A stretch of 64,000 nt of DNA, from contig JAAHGL010000001.1 of the NCBI GenBank assembly GCA_010692635.1, forward strand, positions 1-64,000. The letters run 5' to 3'. Below are positions 18,301-26,881 of the stretch, one piece after another. Below the pieces are notes generated by a model. That model had not been told where the DNA came from. It worked only from the letters and a program-made list of their open reading frames with translations, and did not search any database. Numbering within the stretch: the stretch's first letter is position 1; each line of letters begins with the position of its first letter. Position numbers and translations under genes: made by a program. This DNA comes from Symploca sp. SIO2C1 (GTDB taxonomy: Bacteria > Cyanobacteriota > Cyanobacteriia > Cyanobacteriales > Coleofasciculaceae).

Positions 18301-20538
18301 GAGATCAATGGTGCAACCACTCTGGGTAATGACATCACCCTTAATACTGATACTGGAGATGGTGATATCACTTTCAATGGTACAGTTGACGGTACTTTTA
18401 ATTTGACTGCCACAGCGGGTAATGGTGCAATCAACTTCAACGATACTGTGGGCGGTACTACTCCTTTAGATCAATTAACTGCCAATAGTACCGGTACCAC
18501 ACGCTTTGCTGGCAGCGTCAATGCTACTAGCTTGGTTACTGACGCCGGTGGCAATACGGAACTCAACGGTGATGTTACGACTAGTGGTGTTGCCGGTCAA
18601 AGTTATGGCGATGCAGTTACTATTAATGGAGACCTTTCCTTAACAGGTAACGAGCTTGACTTTGCTGCTAATGTCTCAGGTTCTGGCAATTTATCCCTTC
18701 AGCCTTTTACGATTGGCCAGGATATTCAAATCGGTGGTATCGATAGCGGTGACAACAACATTCTGGATTTAACTGGAGCAGAAATTGGCTTGCTGCAAGA
18801 TGGTTTCGCTTCTATCACGATTGGACGTAATGATGGTAGCGGAGCAGTTACGATCGATAACGCAGGTGTAGGTTTCACTGACCCCTTAACTATTCAGTCT
18901 CCCAATGGTGACATTGCCGTGAATGGGACAATTACTGGTACAGGTGATGCTTCAGTGACCCTCAATGGTAACACTATTGGCTTAAACGCCGATATCGCTA
19001 CCGAAAACCAGTTTATCTTGATTGACGGTGCCACTACCCTGGGTAATAACGTCACTCTGGATACAGATACCGGGGACGGTGATCTTACCTTCAATAGTAC
19101 AGTTGACGGTACTTTTGATTTAACCGCTACAGCTGGTAACGGCAACATTAATTTTAACGATGCTTTAGGCAGTAATCAAGATTTGGGTAACCTGAGAGCC
19201 AATAGCACTGGTATCACCCGCTTTGCTCGCACTGTCAATGCTACCAGCCTTACCACTGACATGGGTGGTACTACGGAACTCAACGGTGATGTTATCACTA
19301 GCGGTAACCAGGAATATGGTGACGCAGTGATCATTGAGGAGAACCTTACCCTTAGCAGTACTGGGGATGGAGACTTGAACTTTGAGGATACGGTGGATAG
19401 TGCTACGGGAGAGACGAACGACCTCACCGTCACTACCGGTAATGGTAATATCAGCTTCCAAAGTACTGTAGGCAACAATCAAGCTTTGGGTAACCTGAGA
19501 GCCAATAGCACTGGCATCACCAGCTTTGCTAACACTGTCAATGCCACCAGCCTCACCACTGATATGGGTGGCAGCACGGAAATTAATGGTAATATTACCA
19601 CTAGTGGTGCTGCTGGACAAAGTTATGGTGATGCAGTTACCATTAATGGCGATCGCACTCTAACCGGTGATGAGCTAGATTTTGCCGCTAATGTGTCAGG
19701 TGCTGGCAATTTGTTCCTTCAGCCTTTCACCGAGAGCCAAAATATTCAAATTGGCAGCGCAGATAGCGGCGATACCAGCATTTTGGATTTAACGGAGACA
19801 GAAGTTGGCTTGCTGCAAGATGGCTTTGTCTCTATTACCATTGGACACGCTGATAGTACTGGCATCGTCACACTATCTAACAACGTTGCTGATGATGGTA
19901 CCACTCCCTTCCAAGACCCTGTCAATATTGCTGGTGGCTCAACTTTGGTTGGTCCTAACCGTGATACCACCTGGAGGATCACTGGTTCTAACCAAGGTGA
20001 GCTCGGTGGCTTCTCTAATGGGTTAACCTTTGCCAACATTGAAAACCTCAGCGGTGGTAATGCCAATGACACTTTCGTCTTTAGCGATCGTGCCAGCCTC
20101 GAAGGTATCATTGATGGCGCACCAGGTTTCGACACCCTCGATTACTCTGCTTATACTATTTTTGTCAATGTAGATTTGATCGCTAATACAGCCACTGGTA
20201 CAGGTGGTGTTTTCAATATCGAAAACGTCATACTTCCTGCAGCACAAATACCAGTCGATGACCCGCCAGTAGTTCCTCCCAGTAAACCACCAGTAGTTCC
20301 TCCTAGTAAACCACCAGTAGTTCCTCCCAGTAACCCACCAGTCAGCGTACCTTCTCCAGAAACAATTCCGCCCCCCCAAGAAACGGTTCCAGAAAAACTT
20401 GAGCTAGCCTGCGAGTTGCCGGAAGTACATTTGAATCTGGAAGGATCGTTGAAGGAAGATGAAGTTACTACCACCGAGATAGATCTCCAAAAAGAGGAGT
20501 TTGTCAGGTTCGATGAACACTGTAACCTCCTTCGATGA
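15391..20538 (+). CDS. Two-partner-secretion exoprotein (filamentous haemagglutinin N-terminal domain)
   Basis: The 1715-residue protein has a signal peptide (LLLPLIAVLSLVATGTV) and a TPS haemagglutination-activity domain at about 30-160, with the signature stretches GGNSNLFLLNPAGFVFG and FTTTTANRI. A very long Asn/Gly/Thr-rich beta-helix follows. The middle contains two good copies and one partial copy of a unit of about 230 residues (starts near 865, 1105 and 1440) marked by ITIGRNDGSGAV, QSPNG-IAVNG and TDTGDGD. Near 1630-1660 there are three tandem VVPPSKPP units, then an acidic C-terminal region. TpsA proteins are exported through a TpsB barrel, which is absent here. The likely role is adhesion or contact. 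Base use and repeats look like ongoing internal duplication. Confidence 0.9.
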   Translation: MVSLPKNLLLPLIAVLSLVATGTVRTEPLQAQSISTSFDGTNTTVTVDGNEYQITGGTLSGDGTNLFHSFQKFGLSNGEIANFLSQPQIRNILGRVVGGDASVINGLIQLTGGNSNLFLLNPAGFVFGNGASLDLPASFTTTTANRIGFDGGWFKGVGTNDYQALVGNPSRFAFTTNQPGTIVNAGNLAVSEGENLTLLGGMVINTGTISTPGGKIIIAAVPGENVVRISQEGMVLSLELQPSAGMDNGSSLTDADGLSSPDLPQLLTGGNLADATGITVNPNGTMSLTGSGITLPTEVGSAYVSGTVDTTGDIGGTVNVLGDRVGLVGANINASGTNGGGTVLIGGNVQGQGPEPNALNTFISSDSEIRADATSVGDGGRVIVFAEETANIHGNISARGGVSGGDGGFVETSGLQNLQVTTTPDVSAPVGLGGEWLIDPYNVEIVANGLGTNNINPGNPFEATGDNATVEVGLIIAALTGGANVTITTGAGGTQDGNITWSGDLDFEAGTGENTLTLSAANDININANIFDSIPFIGGDALNLVLNADTDNNGGGNININNAMIDTNGGSITGIGRGNIIPNDRNGINIVDSIINTEGGNLDLTGTGANGGDGIVINQGSMIDTGDGNLNLTGTGGDFRNGIFIDQNSRLNADNGDINLTGTSGTRGAARSGIFIRRSRLRTNENGNINLTGTNVSNENNSAGIALAADSELRSRGTGNITLTGTTGTGVEDNRGIFLRGDSSIRTQGNIVLEGTTSATGMNNDGVRIQDGSSLRGDTTANITVNGTTAGTTDSRGVILTDASRIEAVDGEINLTGTANQSGEGILLEDSFLNRNAGQGNGAITLTGDEINIDNVTIRGTNTLQLQPENPALGITIGGNIDDGSLNLDNDELADLRDGFSEIIIGRNDGSGAVAIDNGGIAFTDPLRIQSPNGAIAVNGAITGTDNASVTLDSNTVALNANITTTNQFIEINGATTLGNDITLNTDTGDGDITFNGTVDGTFNLTATAGNGAINFNDTVGGTTPLDQLTANSTGTTRFAGSVNATSLVTDAGGNTELNGDVTTSGVAGQSYGDAVTINGDLSLTGNELDFAANVSGSGNLSLQPFTIGQDIQIGGIDSGDNNILDLTGAEIGLLQDGFASITIGRNDGSGAVTIDNAGVGFTDPLTIQSPNGDIAVNGTITGTGDASVTLNGNTIGLNADIATENQFILIDGATTLGNNVTLDTDTGDGDLTFNSTVDGTFDLTATAGNGNINFNDALGSNQDLGNLRANSTGITRFARTVNATSLTTDMGGTTELNGDVITSGNQEYGDAVIIEENLTLSSTGDGDLNFEDTVDSATGETNDLTVTTGNGNISFQSTVGNNQALGNLRANSTGITSFANTVNATSLTTDMGGSTEINGNITTSGAAGQSYGDAVTINGDRTLTGDELDFAANVSGAGNLFLQPFTESQNIQIGSADSGDTSILDLTETEVGLLQDGFVSITIGHADSTGIVTLSNNVADDGTTPFQDPVNIAGGSTLVGPNRDTTWRITGSNQGELGGFSNGLTFANIENLSGGNANDTFVFSDRASLEGIIDGAPGFDTLDYSAYTIFVNVDLIANTATGTGGVFNIENVILPAAQIPVDDPPVVPPSKPPVVPPSKPPVVPPSNPPVSVPSPETIPPPQETVPEKLELACELPEVHLNLEGSLKEDEVTTTEIDLQKEEFVRFDEHCNLLR

Positions 20539-21091
20539 AAATTGTAACCTCCGGAGTTTAGACTATGAAAAATAACTCAGCTTAATGGGTGACAAGCAAT
20601 CTGAAAGCTTGATAAATCAAGCTTTTAACCCCATTGAACTCCCCAAAAATTGACATAGTTAACGGAAGAATGGGGTTTTGAGGTAATGCGATCGCTAATT
20701 TATTGTCAATAAACCTGTCAACAAGCACTTATATCAAGTTCGGATAAACAGTTATAATTCCTTTCTACCTTGCAACCTTCTTTCTTCCCTTCTGCCCTCT
20801 GCCTTCTGCCTTCTGCCTTGTTGCAACGATAGTGTAAGTATTCAACCGAACTTGATATTACACACTGTAACTGAATTATTTCATCCTGAGCGATAGCGAA
20901 GGGTCTCCAAACGACTGAGATGCTTCACTATCACCTCAGCATGACAGTTGAGTGCGTAAGTCTTGCACTAGACACTTAAGTATGGAGTCTGGATATACTG
21001 GAGTAGCTACTGGCTCTTCGAGAATAGTAATACATGCATCTCACAGATAAAAATAGTCGCTATGAAGTCAATACTAACTAAATAAATACTT
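20539..21091. other. Intergenic region with a hairpin and two dispersed repeats
   Basis: At 20600-20627 an AAAGCTTGAT/ATCAAGCTTT hairpin follows the exoprotein stop and may act as its terminator, although the same block recurs at about 5806-5857. At 20731-20858 is a MITE-like element (separate entry). At about 20880-20955 is a TTTCATCCTGAGCGATAGCG...CCTCAGCATGACAG inverted-repeat block of a type widely scattered in bacterial genomes. Confidence 0.5.
20731..20858. mobile_element. MITE-like element, family II copy 1
   Basis: Perfect 13-bp terminal inverted repeats (ATATCAAGTTCGG at 20731-20743, CCGAACTTGATAT at 20846-20858) enclose about 100 bases including a run of TTCTGCC repeats. The right part (AAGTATTCAACC) is shared with a second copy at 23061-23165. 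No coding capacity. Confidence 0.7.
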
Positions 21092-22054
21092 ATGCACCTT
21101 GCCATAGTCATCATTAACTATAAGACACCCAAGCTGGTTATCGACTGCTTAAATTCACTAACAGGTGAAATTGAAGTGGGTGTTGATTCGGTAGTAGTGG
21201 TTGATAATGCTTCTAGTGATGGCTCAGTTGAGCAAATCCAGCAGGCAATTACCGACAACAAATGGAGTGAATGGGCACAACTTTTGCCATCTCCCGTAAA
21301 TGGTGGTTTTTCTGCTGGCAACAATCTAGGAATCAAAGCCTTAACAGCTGATGCTTATCTATTGTTGAATAGTGACACAATTGTGCGACCTGGAGCTATC
21401 AGCTCTTTGCGGAAAGCAATACAAGCAAATCCAGAGGCTGGTTTGATTAGTCCACGTCTTGAGTGGCCTGACGGCACACCGCAGATTAGCTGCTTCCGTT
21501 ACCATTCCTTAGTCAGTGAAGTGATTGATGCCGCTCAGACTGGAGTGATAACTAAGCTACTGAAAAGTTATGACATGCCCATTCCTGTATCCGATACTCC
21601 TATCGAGCCACAATGGACTAGCTTTGCCTGTGTACTAATTCGGCGTGAAGTGATTGAACAGATTGGCTTGATGGACGAAGGATATTTTATGTATTACGAT
21701 GATGTTGACTACTGTCGGACAGCAAGCAATGCTGGCTGGAAGGTTCTCCACTGGCCTGAAGCAAGAGTCGTCCATCTGCGCGGCGGGAGTGGGAAAGTCA
21801 AAGAGGCTATAGCTGCTCGTAAACGACCTCGAGCTTACCTCTATGCTTCCAGAACGAGGTACTTTACTAAATTTTACGGTCCAGTTGGGGTGTTAATCGC
21901 CAATCTCTTTTGGCTCGCTGGTCGAGCTATTTCACTAGGACGTGAATTAGTAGGAAACAAAGAGCCACATACTTGTGAGTATACAGCTCAGGATAATTGG
22001 ATGAACTGGCGCAACCCGATGAAAGCACCACTGATACCGGAAACAAACAAATAA
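21092..22054 (+). CDS. Glycosyltransferase family 2 (rhamnosyltransferase-like)
   Basis: The 320-residue GT-A enzyme opens with LAIVIINYKT, contains VVVDNASSDGSVEQI, then LLNSDTIVRPGA in place of the DXD metal motif, and the acceptor-side stretch DEGYFMYYDDVDYCRTA. C-terminal hydrophobic residues may form a membrane-associated helix. Members of this branch often transfer rhamnose to polysaccharides, which fits the dTDP-rhamnose genes 1.6 kb downstream. Its stop overlaps the start of the sulfotransferase by one base (TAATG), so the pair is an operon. Confidence 0.85.
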   Translation: MHLAIVIINYKTPKLVIDCLNSLTGEIEVGVDSVVVVDNASSDGSVEQIQQAITDNKWSEWAQLLPSPVNGGFSAGNNLGIKALTADAYLLLNSDTIVRPGAISSLRKAIQANPEAGLISPRLEWPDGTPQISCFRYHSLVSEVIDAAQTGVITKLLKSYDMPIPVSDTPIEPQWTSFACVLIRREVIEQIGLMDEGYFMYYDDVDYCRTASNAGWKVLHWPEARVVHLRGGSGKVKEAIAARKRPRAYLYASRTRYFTKFYGPVGVLIANLFWLAGRAISLGRELVGNKEPHTCEYTAQDNWMNWRNPMKAPLIPETNK

Positions 22055-22926
22055 TGAATAATTGTCCAGATTTTTTGATCATCGGCGCAATGAAATGCGC
22101 TACAACCCTACTGCATGATCAACTAGCCCCGCAGTCGGGTATTTTTATGAGTGAGCTGAAGGAGCCGAACTTTTTCAGCAATGATGAGGAGTACACAAAG
22201 GGGATGGAATGGTATCTTTCCCATTTCAAGCCAGCGAGTGTTGATGATTTATGCGGTGAGTCGAGTACACACTATACCAAATTACCAACCTATCCGCAAA
22301 CAATTGAGCGCATGCAAAAACATCTGCCAGATGTGAAACTGATCTATATTATGCGCCATCCTATTGACCGACTAATATCGCATTACAGCCATGAATGGAC
22401 GATGCTTGTGATTTCAGAGGAGATTAATCAGGCAATCACAAAATATCCTGAACTGATTGACTATAGTCGTTACAGTATGCAACTGAAGCCTTATTTTGAG
22501 GCTTTTGGTCAAGAGCGAGTATTGCCAGTATTTTTTGAAAGACTTGTGAGTCACTCCCAAGAAGAACTGGAGCGGGTTTGTCGTTTCCTTGGCTACCAAG
22601 GTACGCCCGAGTGGAAAGATCTTAGTGCTACCAATCTCTCAAATGAGCGATGGCGTAGTGGTCCATTGCGCACATTTCTGGTTCAGAATCCTGCACTCAA
22701 GGTAATTCGACAAAATTTAATTCCTAAGAGTTGGCGTGATCAAGTCAGAAAGTCATGGTCATTGAAAGAGAAACCAGAGATTGAACCGCAACAGATAGAC
22801 TATCTCAAGACTATCTTCGATGAAGACTTGGCTGTACTTGGCTCCTGGTTGGGTACTGAATTATCTTGTGATAATTTTAAGGCTACAGTAAAAGAGCGTT
22901 CTAGGGAGTGGGTGGAGCAGGGGTGA
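22054..22926 (+). CDS. Sulfotransferase (PAPS-dependent), polysaccharide type
   Basis: Starting at the ATG at 22054 the product is about 290 residues. The PAPS 5'-phosphosulfate loop is IIGAMKCATTLL and the 3'-phosphate site is YIMRHPIDRLISHY. The frame is open a little further upstream, but that part overlaps the preceding glycosyltransferase. The N-terminal Lys of the loop and the KEPNFF stretch are typical of heparan-type sulfotransferases. Acting together with the coupled glycosyltransferase it probably sulfates an exopolysaccharide or glycolipid. The last residues run into a GGGGAGCTGAG repeat that begins at the stop codon. Confidence 0.85.
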   Translation: MNNCPDFLIIGAMKCATTLLHDQLAPQSGIFMSELKEPNFFSNDEEYTKGMEWYLSHFKPASVDDLCGESSTHYTKLPTYPQTIERMQKHLPDVKLIYIMRHPIDRLISHYSHEWTMLVISEEINQAITKYPELIDYSRYSMQLKPYFEAFGQERVLPVFFERLVSHSQEELERVCRFLGYQGTPEWKDLSATNLSNERWRSGPLRTFLVQNPALKVIRQNLIPKSWRDQVRKSWSLKEKPEIEPQQIDYLKTIFDEDLAVLGSWLGTELSCDNFKATVKERSREWVEQG

Positions 22927-23043
22927 GCGAAAAAAAGGGTGGGGAGCTGGGGGAGCTGAGGGAGCTGAGGGAGCTGGGGGAGCTGAGGGAGCTGAGGGAG
23001 AAGAGAGAACTTATAATTTTTGGATACTTAGCTAGGAAATCCC
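22921..23043 (+). repeat. Dispersed repeat with GGGAGCTGA tandem units
   Basis: The block begins GGGTGAGCGAAAAAAAGGGT, continues as about eight GGGAGCTG-A/G units, and ends ATTTTTGGATACTTAGCTAG. The same arrangement in the opposite orientation is at 50812-50935. Outer sequence and internal tandem units are both shared, so this is a mobile or copied unit and not a chance run. Confidence 0.65.
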
Positions 23044-23060
23044 ACCGAAAATTTCACCTC

Positions 23061-23165
23061 ATATCATGTCCGCCTAATCGCTTACGATAAACACTTCTCC
23101 GCGTCCCCGCGTCCCCGCGTCTGGAGCGTCAGCCTTAATGATAAGTATTCAACCAGACATGATAT
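23061..23165. mobile_element. MITE-like element, family II copy 2
   Basis: Terminal repeats ATATCATGTCCG (from 23061) and AGACATGATAT (23155-23165) match with one mismatch. Inside is a short CGCGTCCC tandem repeat, and the right part (AAGTATTCAACC) matches the copy at 20731-20858. Confidence 0.6.
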
Positions 23166-23207
23166 CACCCGTGGAGCAGATAGATTATTAGCCTTGGTTG
23201 AAATAAC

Positions 23208-23310
23208 TAGTGCAGCGGGCATGGAAATAACCCACCAGGAAAGAGATCGATATAATCCTTACTCTATAAGCATTCTTAATTCTTAATTCTTAATTCCGCG
23301 CAGTGGTACT
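23208..23310 (+). mobile_element. MITE-like element, family III copy
   Basis: It begins CTAGTGCAGCGGGC and ends CCGCGCAGTGGTACT, with an internal AATCCTTACTCTATAAGCAT and several TTAATTC units. The same core and ends occur at about 39160-39250, 47225-47336 and 49976-50085. The region 23311-23623, up to the rfbC start, is AT-rich and should hold the rfbC promoter. Confidence 0.6.
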
Positions 23311-23623
23311 GAGTTAGGTTAGGAATTGGAGAAAGATGCTCATTGCTTTATGACTCAGTTTTCTTTCTTCCATTTGATTCTTGAAATTTGAGAAAAAAAG
23401 CTTGAGCTACTGACATCTTACTAAGATGGCAGTTATGATGTATAGAGTAAGCTTTATGTTCGTATATCTACTTATATTGTAAGAATCACAATGCAATTTA
23501 TGCTACACGCTTAATGTTAATTTAATTACTAGGTTAAAAGATTAAAACAGTACTGGCAGTTTTCAAAGAAAAGTGAGTACTTTGGAAAAGTAAAATTTTA
23601 GCAAGAATAGGGGAGAGTTAGTA

Positions 23624-24169
23624 GTGAATATTATCCCGACAGAAATACCTGATGTTTTAATTATTGAACCCAGATTATTTGGAGACGAACGTGGTTTTTT
23701 CTATGAAAGTTACAATGAAAAATATTTTACAGAAAAAACCGGAGTAACAGTTAATTTTGTCCAAGATAATCATTCCCGTTCTACCCAGAATGTTTTGCGG
23801 GGTTTGCACTATCAGATTCAACAAGCTCAGGGAAAGCTAGTGCGGGTCATCTCCGGAGCTGTGTTCGATGTGGCAGTAGATCTGAGGAAAAATTCCCCTA
23901 CCTTTGGTCAATGGGTTAGTTGCTTAATCAGTGCGGAGAATAAGCGGCAGATTTGGGTACCAGCAGGATTTGCCCACGGCTTTTTAGTGGTCTCAGAAGT
24001 AGCGGAGTTTTTGTACAAAACTACTGATTACTATGCTCCTCAGTATGAGCGTACTTTGCTCTGGAATGACCCCGATTTAGCCATTGATTGGCCTCTAAAG
24101 GCAGACCCAATTTTATCTGCTAAAGACCAAGCCGGTCAGCCCTTAAAGACAGCTGAGGTTTATTCATGA
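23624..24169 (+). CDS. rfbC: dTDP-4-dehydrorhamnose 3,5-epimerase
   Basis: The 181-residue protein is a cupin-fold epimerase. It contains FFYESYNEKYF, then FVQDNHSRSTQNVLRGLHYQ with the catalytic His at the end, and GFAHGFLVVSE. The start is GTG at 23624, with GGGGAGAG about 10 bases upstream. It catalyses the third step of dTDP-L-rhamnose synthesis. The stop overlaps the rfbD start by four bases (ATGA), and rfbA follows immediately. Length and motifs are normal. Confidence 0.95.
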   Translation: MNIIPTEIPDVLIIEPRLFGDERGFFYESYNEKYFTEKTGVTVNFVQDNHSRSTQNVLRGLHYQIQQAQGKLVRVISGAVFDVAVDLRKNSPTFGQWVSCLISAENKRQIWVPAGFAHGFLVVSEVAEFLYKTTDYYAPQYERTLLWNDPDLAIDWPLKADPILSAKDQAGQPLKTAEVYS

Positions 24170-25062
24170 AACAAATCTTACTTACAGGTATTACGGGACA
24201 ACTAGGTAAAGAACTGGAACAGACTCTAGCTCCCCTGGGTAAGGTGAATGGTTTTAGCCATCAGACTTTAGATCTAACCCAACCAGACAAAATTCGTCAG
24301 GTGATTCAGGAGCTCAAACCTGATTTCATTGTCAATGCTGCTGCTTATACGGCAGTTGACAAAGCTGAAACGGAAACAGAACTGGCAAACTCAATCAACG
24401 GTACTGCTCCTACCATCATGGCTGAGGAAGCTCAAAGCTTGGGAGCAACTCTGATCCATGTTTCCACAGATTACGTATTCAATGGTCAAAACAATACTCC
24501 CTATCTTGAAGAAGATACCCCCAATCCAGTCAATTGCTACGGTCACTCCAAGCTGATAGGAGAAGAGGGAATCCAGAAAAGTTGCGATCGCTACCTGATT
24601 CTCAGAACTGCTTGGGTCTATGGTAGTTACGGCAAAGGTAACTTCGCCAAAACCATGCTCAGGCTGGGAGCTGAGCGTGAGGAACTGCGGGTAGTTGTTG
24701 ACCAAGTTGGTACCCCTTCCTGGACGGGGGATATTGCTCAAGCTATGCTGGGATTGCTGACCCAATTAGCAAAGGAACAGACAGAAAATTCTCCTCCTAC
24801 AGGTATCTATCACTTTACTAATAGTGGTGCTATCAGTTGGTATGATTTCGCCGTTGCCATCTTTGAAGAAGCCACACAACTGGGCTTTCCTTTAAAAGTG
24901 CAGCGCGTCGTGCCCATTACAACTGCTGAATATCCCACACCAGCCAAGCGTCCTGCTTATTCGGTGCTTTCTGGCAAAAAAATATCAGCAGTTTTGGGAA
25001 GCCATCCCCCCCATTGGCGCTCTGGACTTCGGCAAATGCTTCAACAACTCTATGCTCAATAA
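24166..25062 (+). CDS. rfbD: dTDP-4-dehydrorhamnose reductase
   Basis: The 298-residue short-chain dehydrogenase begins with the nucleotide-binding motif GITGQLGKELEQ. It has INAAAYT-type (VNAAAYTAVDKAE) and HVSTDYVFNG stretches, then the catalytic YGHSK (Tyr-xxx-Lys in NCYGHSKLIGE). It gives the final NAD(P)H-dependent step to dTDP-L-rhamnose. It is translationally coupled to rfbC and followed after two bases by rfbA. Confidence 0.95.
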   Translation: MKQILLTGITGQLGKELEQTLAPLGKVNGFSHQTLDLTQPDKIRQVIQELKPDFIVNAAAYTAVDKAETETELANSINGTAPTIMAEEAQSLGATLIHVSTDYVFNGQNNTPYLEEDTPNPVNCYGHSKLIGEEGIQKSCDRYLILRTAWVYGSYGKGNFAKTMLRLGAEREELRVVVDQVGTPSWTGDIAQAMLGLLTQLAKEQTENSPPTGIYHFTNSGAISWYDFAVAIFEEATQLGFPLKVQRVVPITTAEYPTPAKRPAYSVLSGKKISAVLGSHPPHWRSGLRQMLQQLYAQ

Positions 25063-25064
25063 TT

Positions 25065-26138
25065 ATGAAAGCAATTATTCTTTCGGGCGGTAAAGGAACA
25101 CGCCTACGCCCCTTAACTTATACTGGTGCCAAACAACTGGTTCCTGTTGCCAACAAACCAATTCTTTGGTACGGAATTGAAGCAATTGTCGCCGCAGGCA
25201 TTACAGATATCGGCATTATTATCAGTCCTGAAACTGGACAAGAGGTTAAAACCAAAACTGGTAATGGCGATCGCTTTGGTGCAAAGATTAGCTATATTCT
25301 TCAGGATAAACCTGCAGGATTGGCTCATGCAGTCAAAGTGGCTCAACCTTTTCTCGGAGATTCTCCTTTTTTGATGTATCTAGGAGATAACTTGGTTCAA
25401 AGTGACCTGCACCTCTTCTGTGAACAGTTTACAACCCGAAACCTAGATGCCTTAACCCTCCTATGCTCTGTTGAAAATCCTAGTGCCTTTGGAGTTGCCA
25501 AGGTCGATGATGACGGCAGGGTGTTACAGTTAGTAGAAAAACCCAAAGTCCCTCCCTCTAATCTTGCATTGGTGGGAATTTACTTGTTTTCTAATGCTGT
25601 TCACCACGCTATTGCCTCGATCCAACCCTCTGCTAGAGGTGAACTGGAAATTACCGATGCGATTCAATACCTGATTGATCAACCTAAAAAAGTCGAAGCA
25701 CGACAACTTGAGGGTTGGTGGCTGGATACAGGTAAAAAAGATGACCTCCTAGAAGCCAACCGCATTATTCTGGATACTTGTCTTCAAGCAGCTGTTGGGG
25801 GTGAAGTTGATGAACAGAGCCAAGTTATTGGACGGGTACAGATTGGTTCTGGTTCTAAAATCGTCAATTGCACGATTCGTGGTCCAGTGACGATCGGTAG
25901 CAACTGTCATTTAGAAAACTGCTTTATCGGACCTTACAGTAGTGTAGCGGACCAAGTCACCCTAATTGATGCGGACCTTGAGCATAGTGTGATTTTGCAG
26001 GGAGCTAAGGTTGTAGGTATTCACCAACGGGTTGTTGACAGTGTGATTGGACAACGTGCTCAGTTGAAGGAAGCCCCCCAGCGTCCTAAAGCTTTACGTT
26101 TCATGATTGGCGATGATTCGCAAATCGAGTTAGTTTGA
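25065..26138 (+). CDS. rfbA: Glucose-1-phosphate thymidylyltransferase, long form
   Basis: From ATG at 25065 the product is about 357 residues. The pyrophosphorylase signature LSGGKGTRLRPLTYTGAKQL is at the N-terminus, and the C-terminal 110 residues form a left-handed beta-helix-like repeat (hexapeptide-type VIGRVQIGSGSKIVNCT). Short RmlA enzymes have about 290 residues and lack that part, so this is the long form. It makes dTDP-glucose from dTTP and glucose 1-phosphate. A 17-residue longer start is possible but overlaps rfbD out of frame. Confidence 0.93.
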   Translation: MKAIILSGGKGTRLRPLTYTGAKQLVPVANKPILWYGIEAIVAAGITDIGIIISPETGQEVKTKTGNGDRFGAKISYILQDKPAGLAHAVKVAQPFLGDSPFLMYLGDNLVQSDLHLFCEQFTTRNLDALTLLCSVENPSAFGVAKVDDDGRVLQLVEKPKVPPSNLALVGIYLFSNAVHHAIASIQPSARGELEITDAIQYLIDQPKKVEARQLEGWWLDTGKKDDLLEANRIILDTCLQAAVGGEVDEQSQVIGRVQIGSGSKIVNCTIRGPVTIGSNCHLENCFIGPYSSVADQVTLIDADLEHSVILQGAKVVGIHQRVVDSVIGQRAQLKEAPQRPKALRFMIGDDSQIELV

Positions 26139-26881
26139 TGGAACGTTGTAGTAGCGTGGCACGACTAAAACTGTAGGTTGGGTGGAACGAAGTGAAACCC
26201 AACAATTCGGGTTTTGAAGTAATGAGTAATGAGTAATGAGTAATGAGTAATGAGTCAAAAATTCATGTTGAGATTTCCAGGTTAAAATGCAATGTTTTTT
26301 AGTCTATTGATACAAAAGCCTTGCACTTACGTTGAGATTAACTCAAAACTTGTTACTTGTTACTCGTTACTTTTTACTTCCTAAAATGCTCCCATTTGAC
26401 TTATTCAGCAAGCCCTACCTATTCTAAATCCGGCATACATATCCCTATTATGTCCGACCCTGTAGAGATGTTGTATGCAACGTCTCTACAGGGTTTTTGC
26501 GGTTTGCTTAAAACACCGGGTAGCTAACCCGAATTTTGTATTAGTTGTTACCCCTTCAGCCTCTGTACTCTAATCTTTGGAAACAATATATGTTTCTTGT
26601 AAATCGTCCGGAAAGACATCATTTATGTAGAAAAATGAAGGGAATAGGGAATAGGGAATAGGGAATAGGGAATAGGGAATAGGGAATAGGGAGCAGCTCA
26701 TCTGGCAACAGTCAACAGTCAACTTTCATCACCTGGTGGTGAAATTTTTTCATCGGGACTGCCTTTGTTTCTTGAAAGCCATTAGCAATTAGCAATTAGC
26801 CATTAGCTATTAGCAATTAGCCATTAGCCATTAGCTATTCAGTGTTTCTTGAAAGATAAACTTATCAGCTATTAAGACATT
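26139..26881. repeat. Repeat cluster between rfbA and the sulfotransferases
   Basis: This 740-base stretch holds no gene but at least six repeats. At 26150-26215 is a TAGGTTGGGTGGAACGAAGT block (half of the inverted pair at 56703-56831). Next are GAGTAAT tandem units, then a right part of MITE family I ending CTTATTCAGCAAGCCC at 26415. An imperfect palindrome TGTAGAGATG...CGTCTCTACA is at 26461-26490, and GGGAATA units at 26640-26695. AATTAGC/CATTAGC units at 26780-26836 end the cluster. The palindrome may also terminate rfbA transcripts. Confidence 0.6.

Noticed and set aside
21997-22053. Upstream extension of the sulfotransferase frame
   Set aside because: It overlaps the preceding glycosyltransferase; the ATG at 22054 in a TAATG overlap is the natural start.
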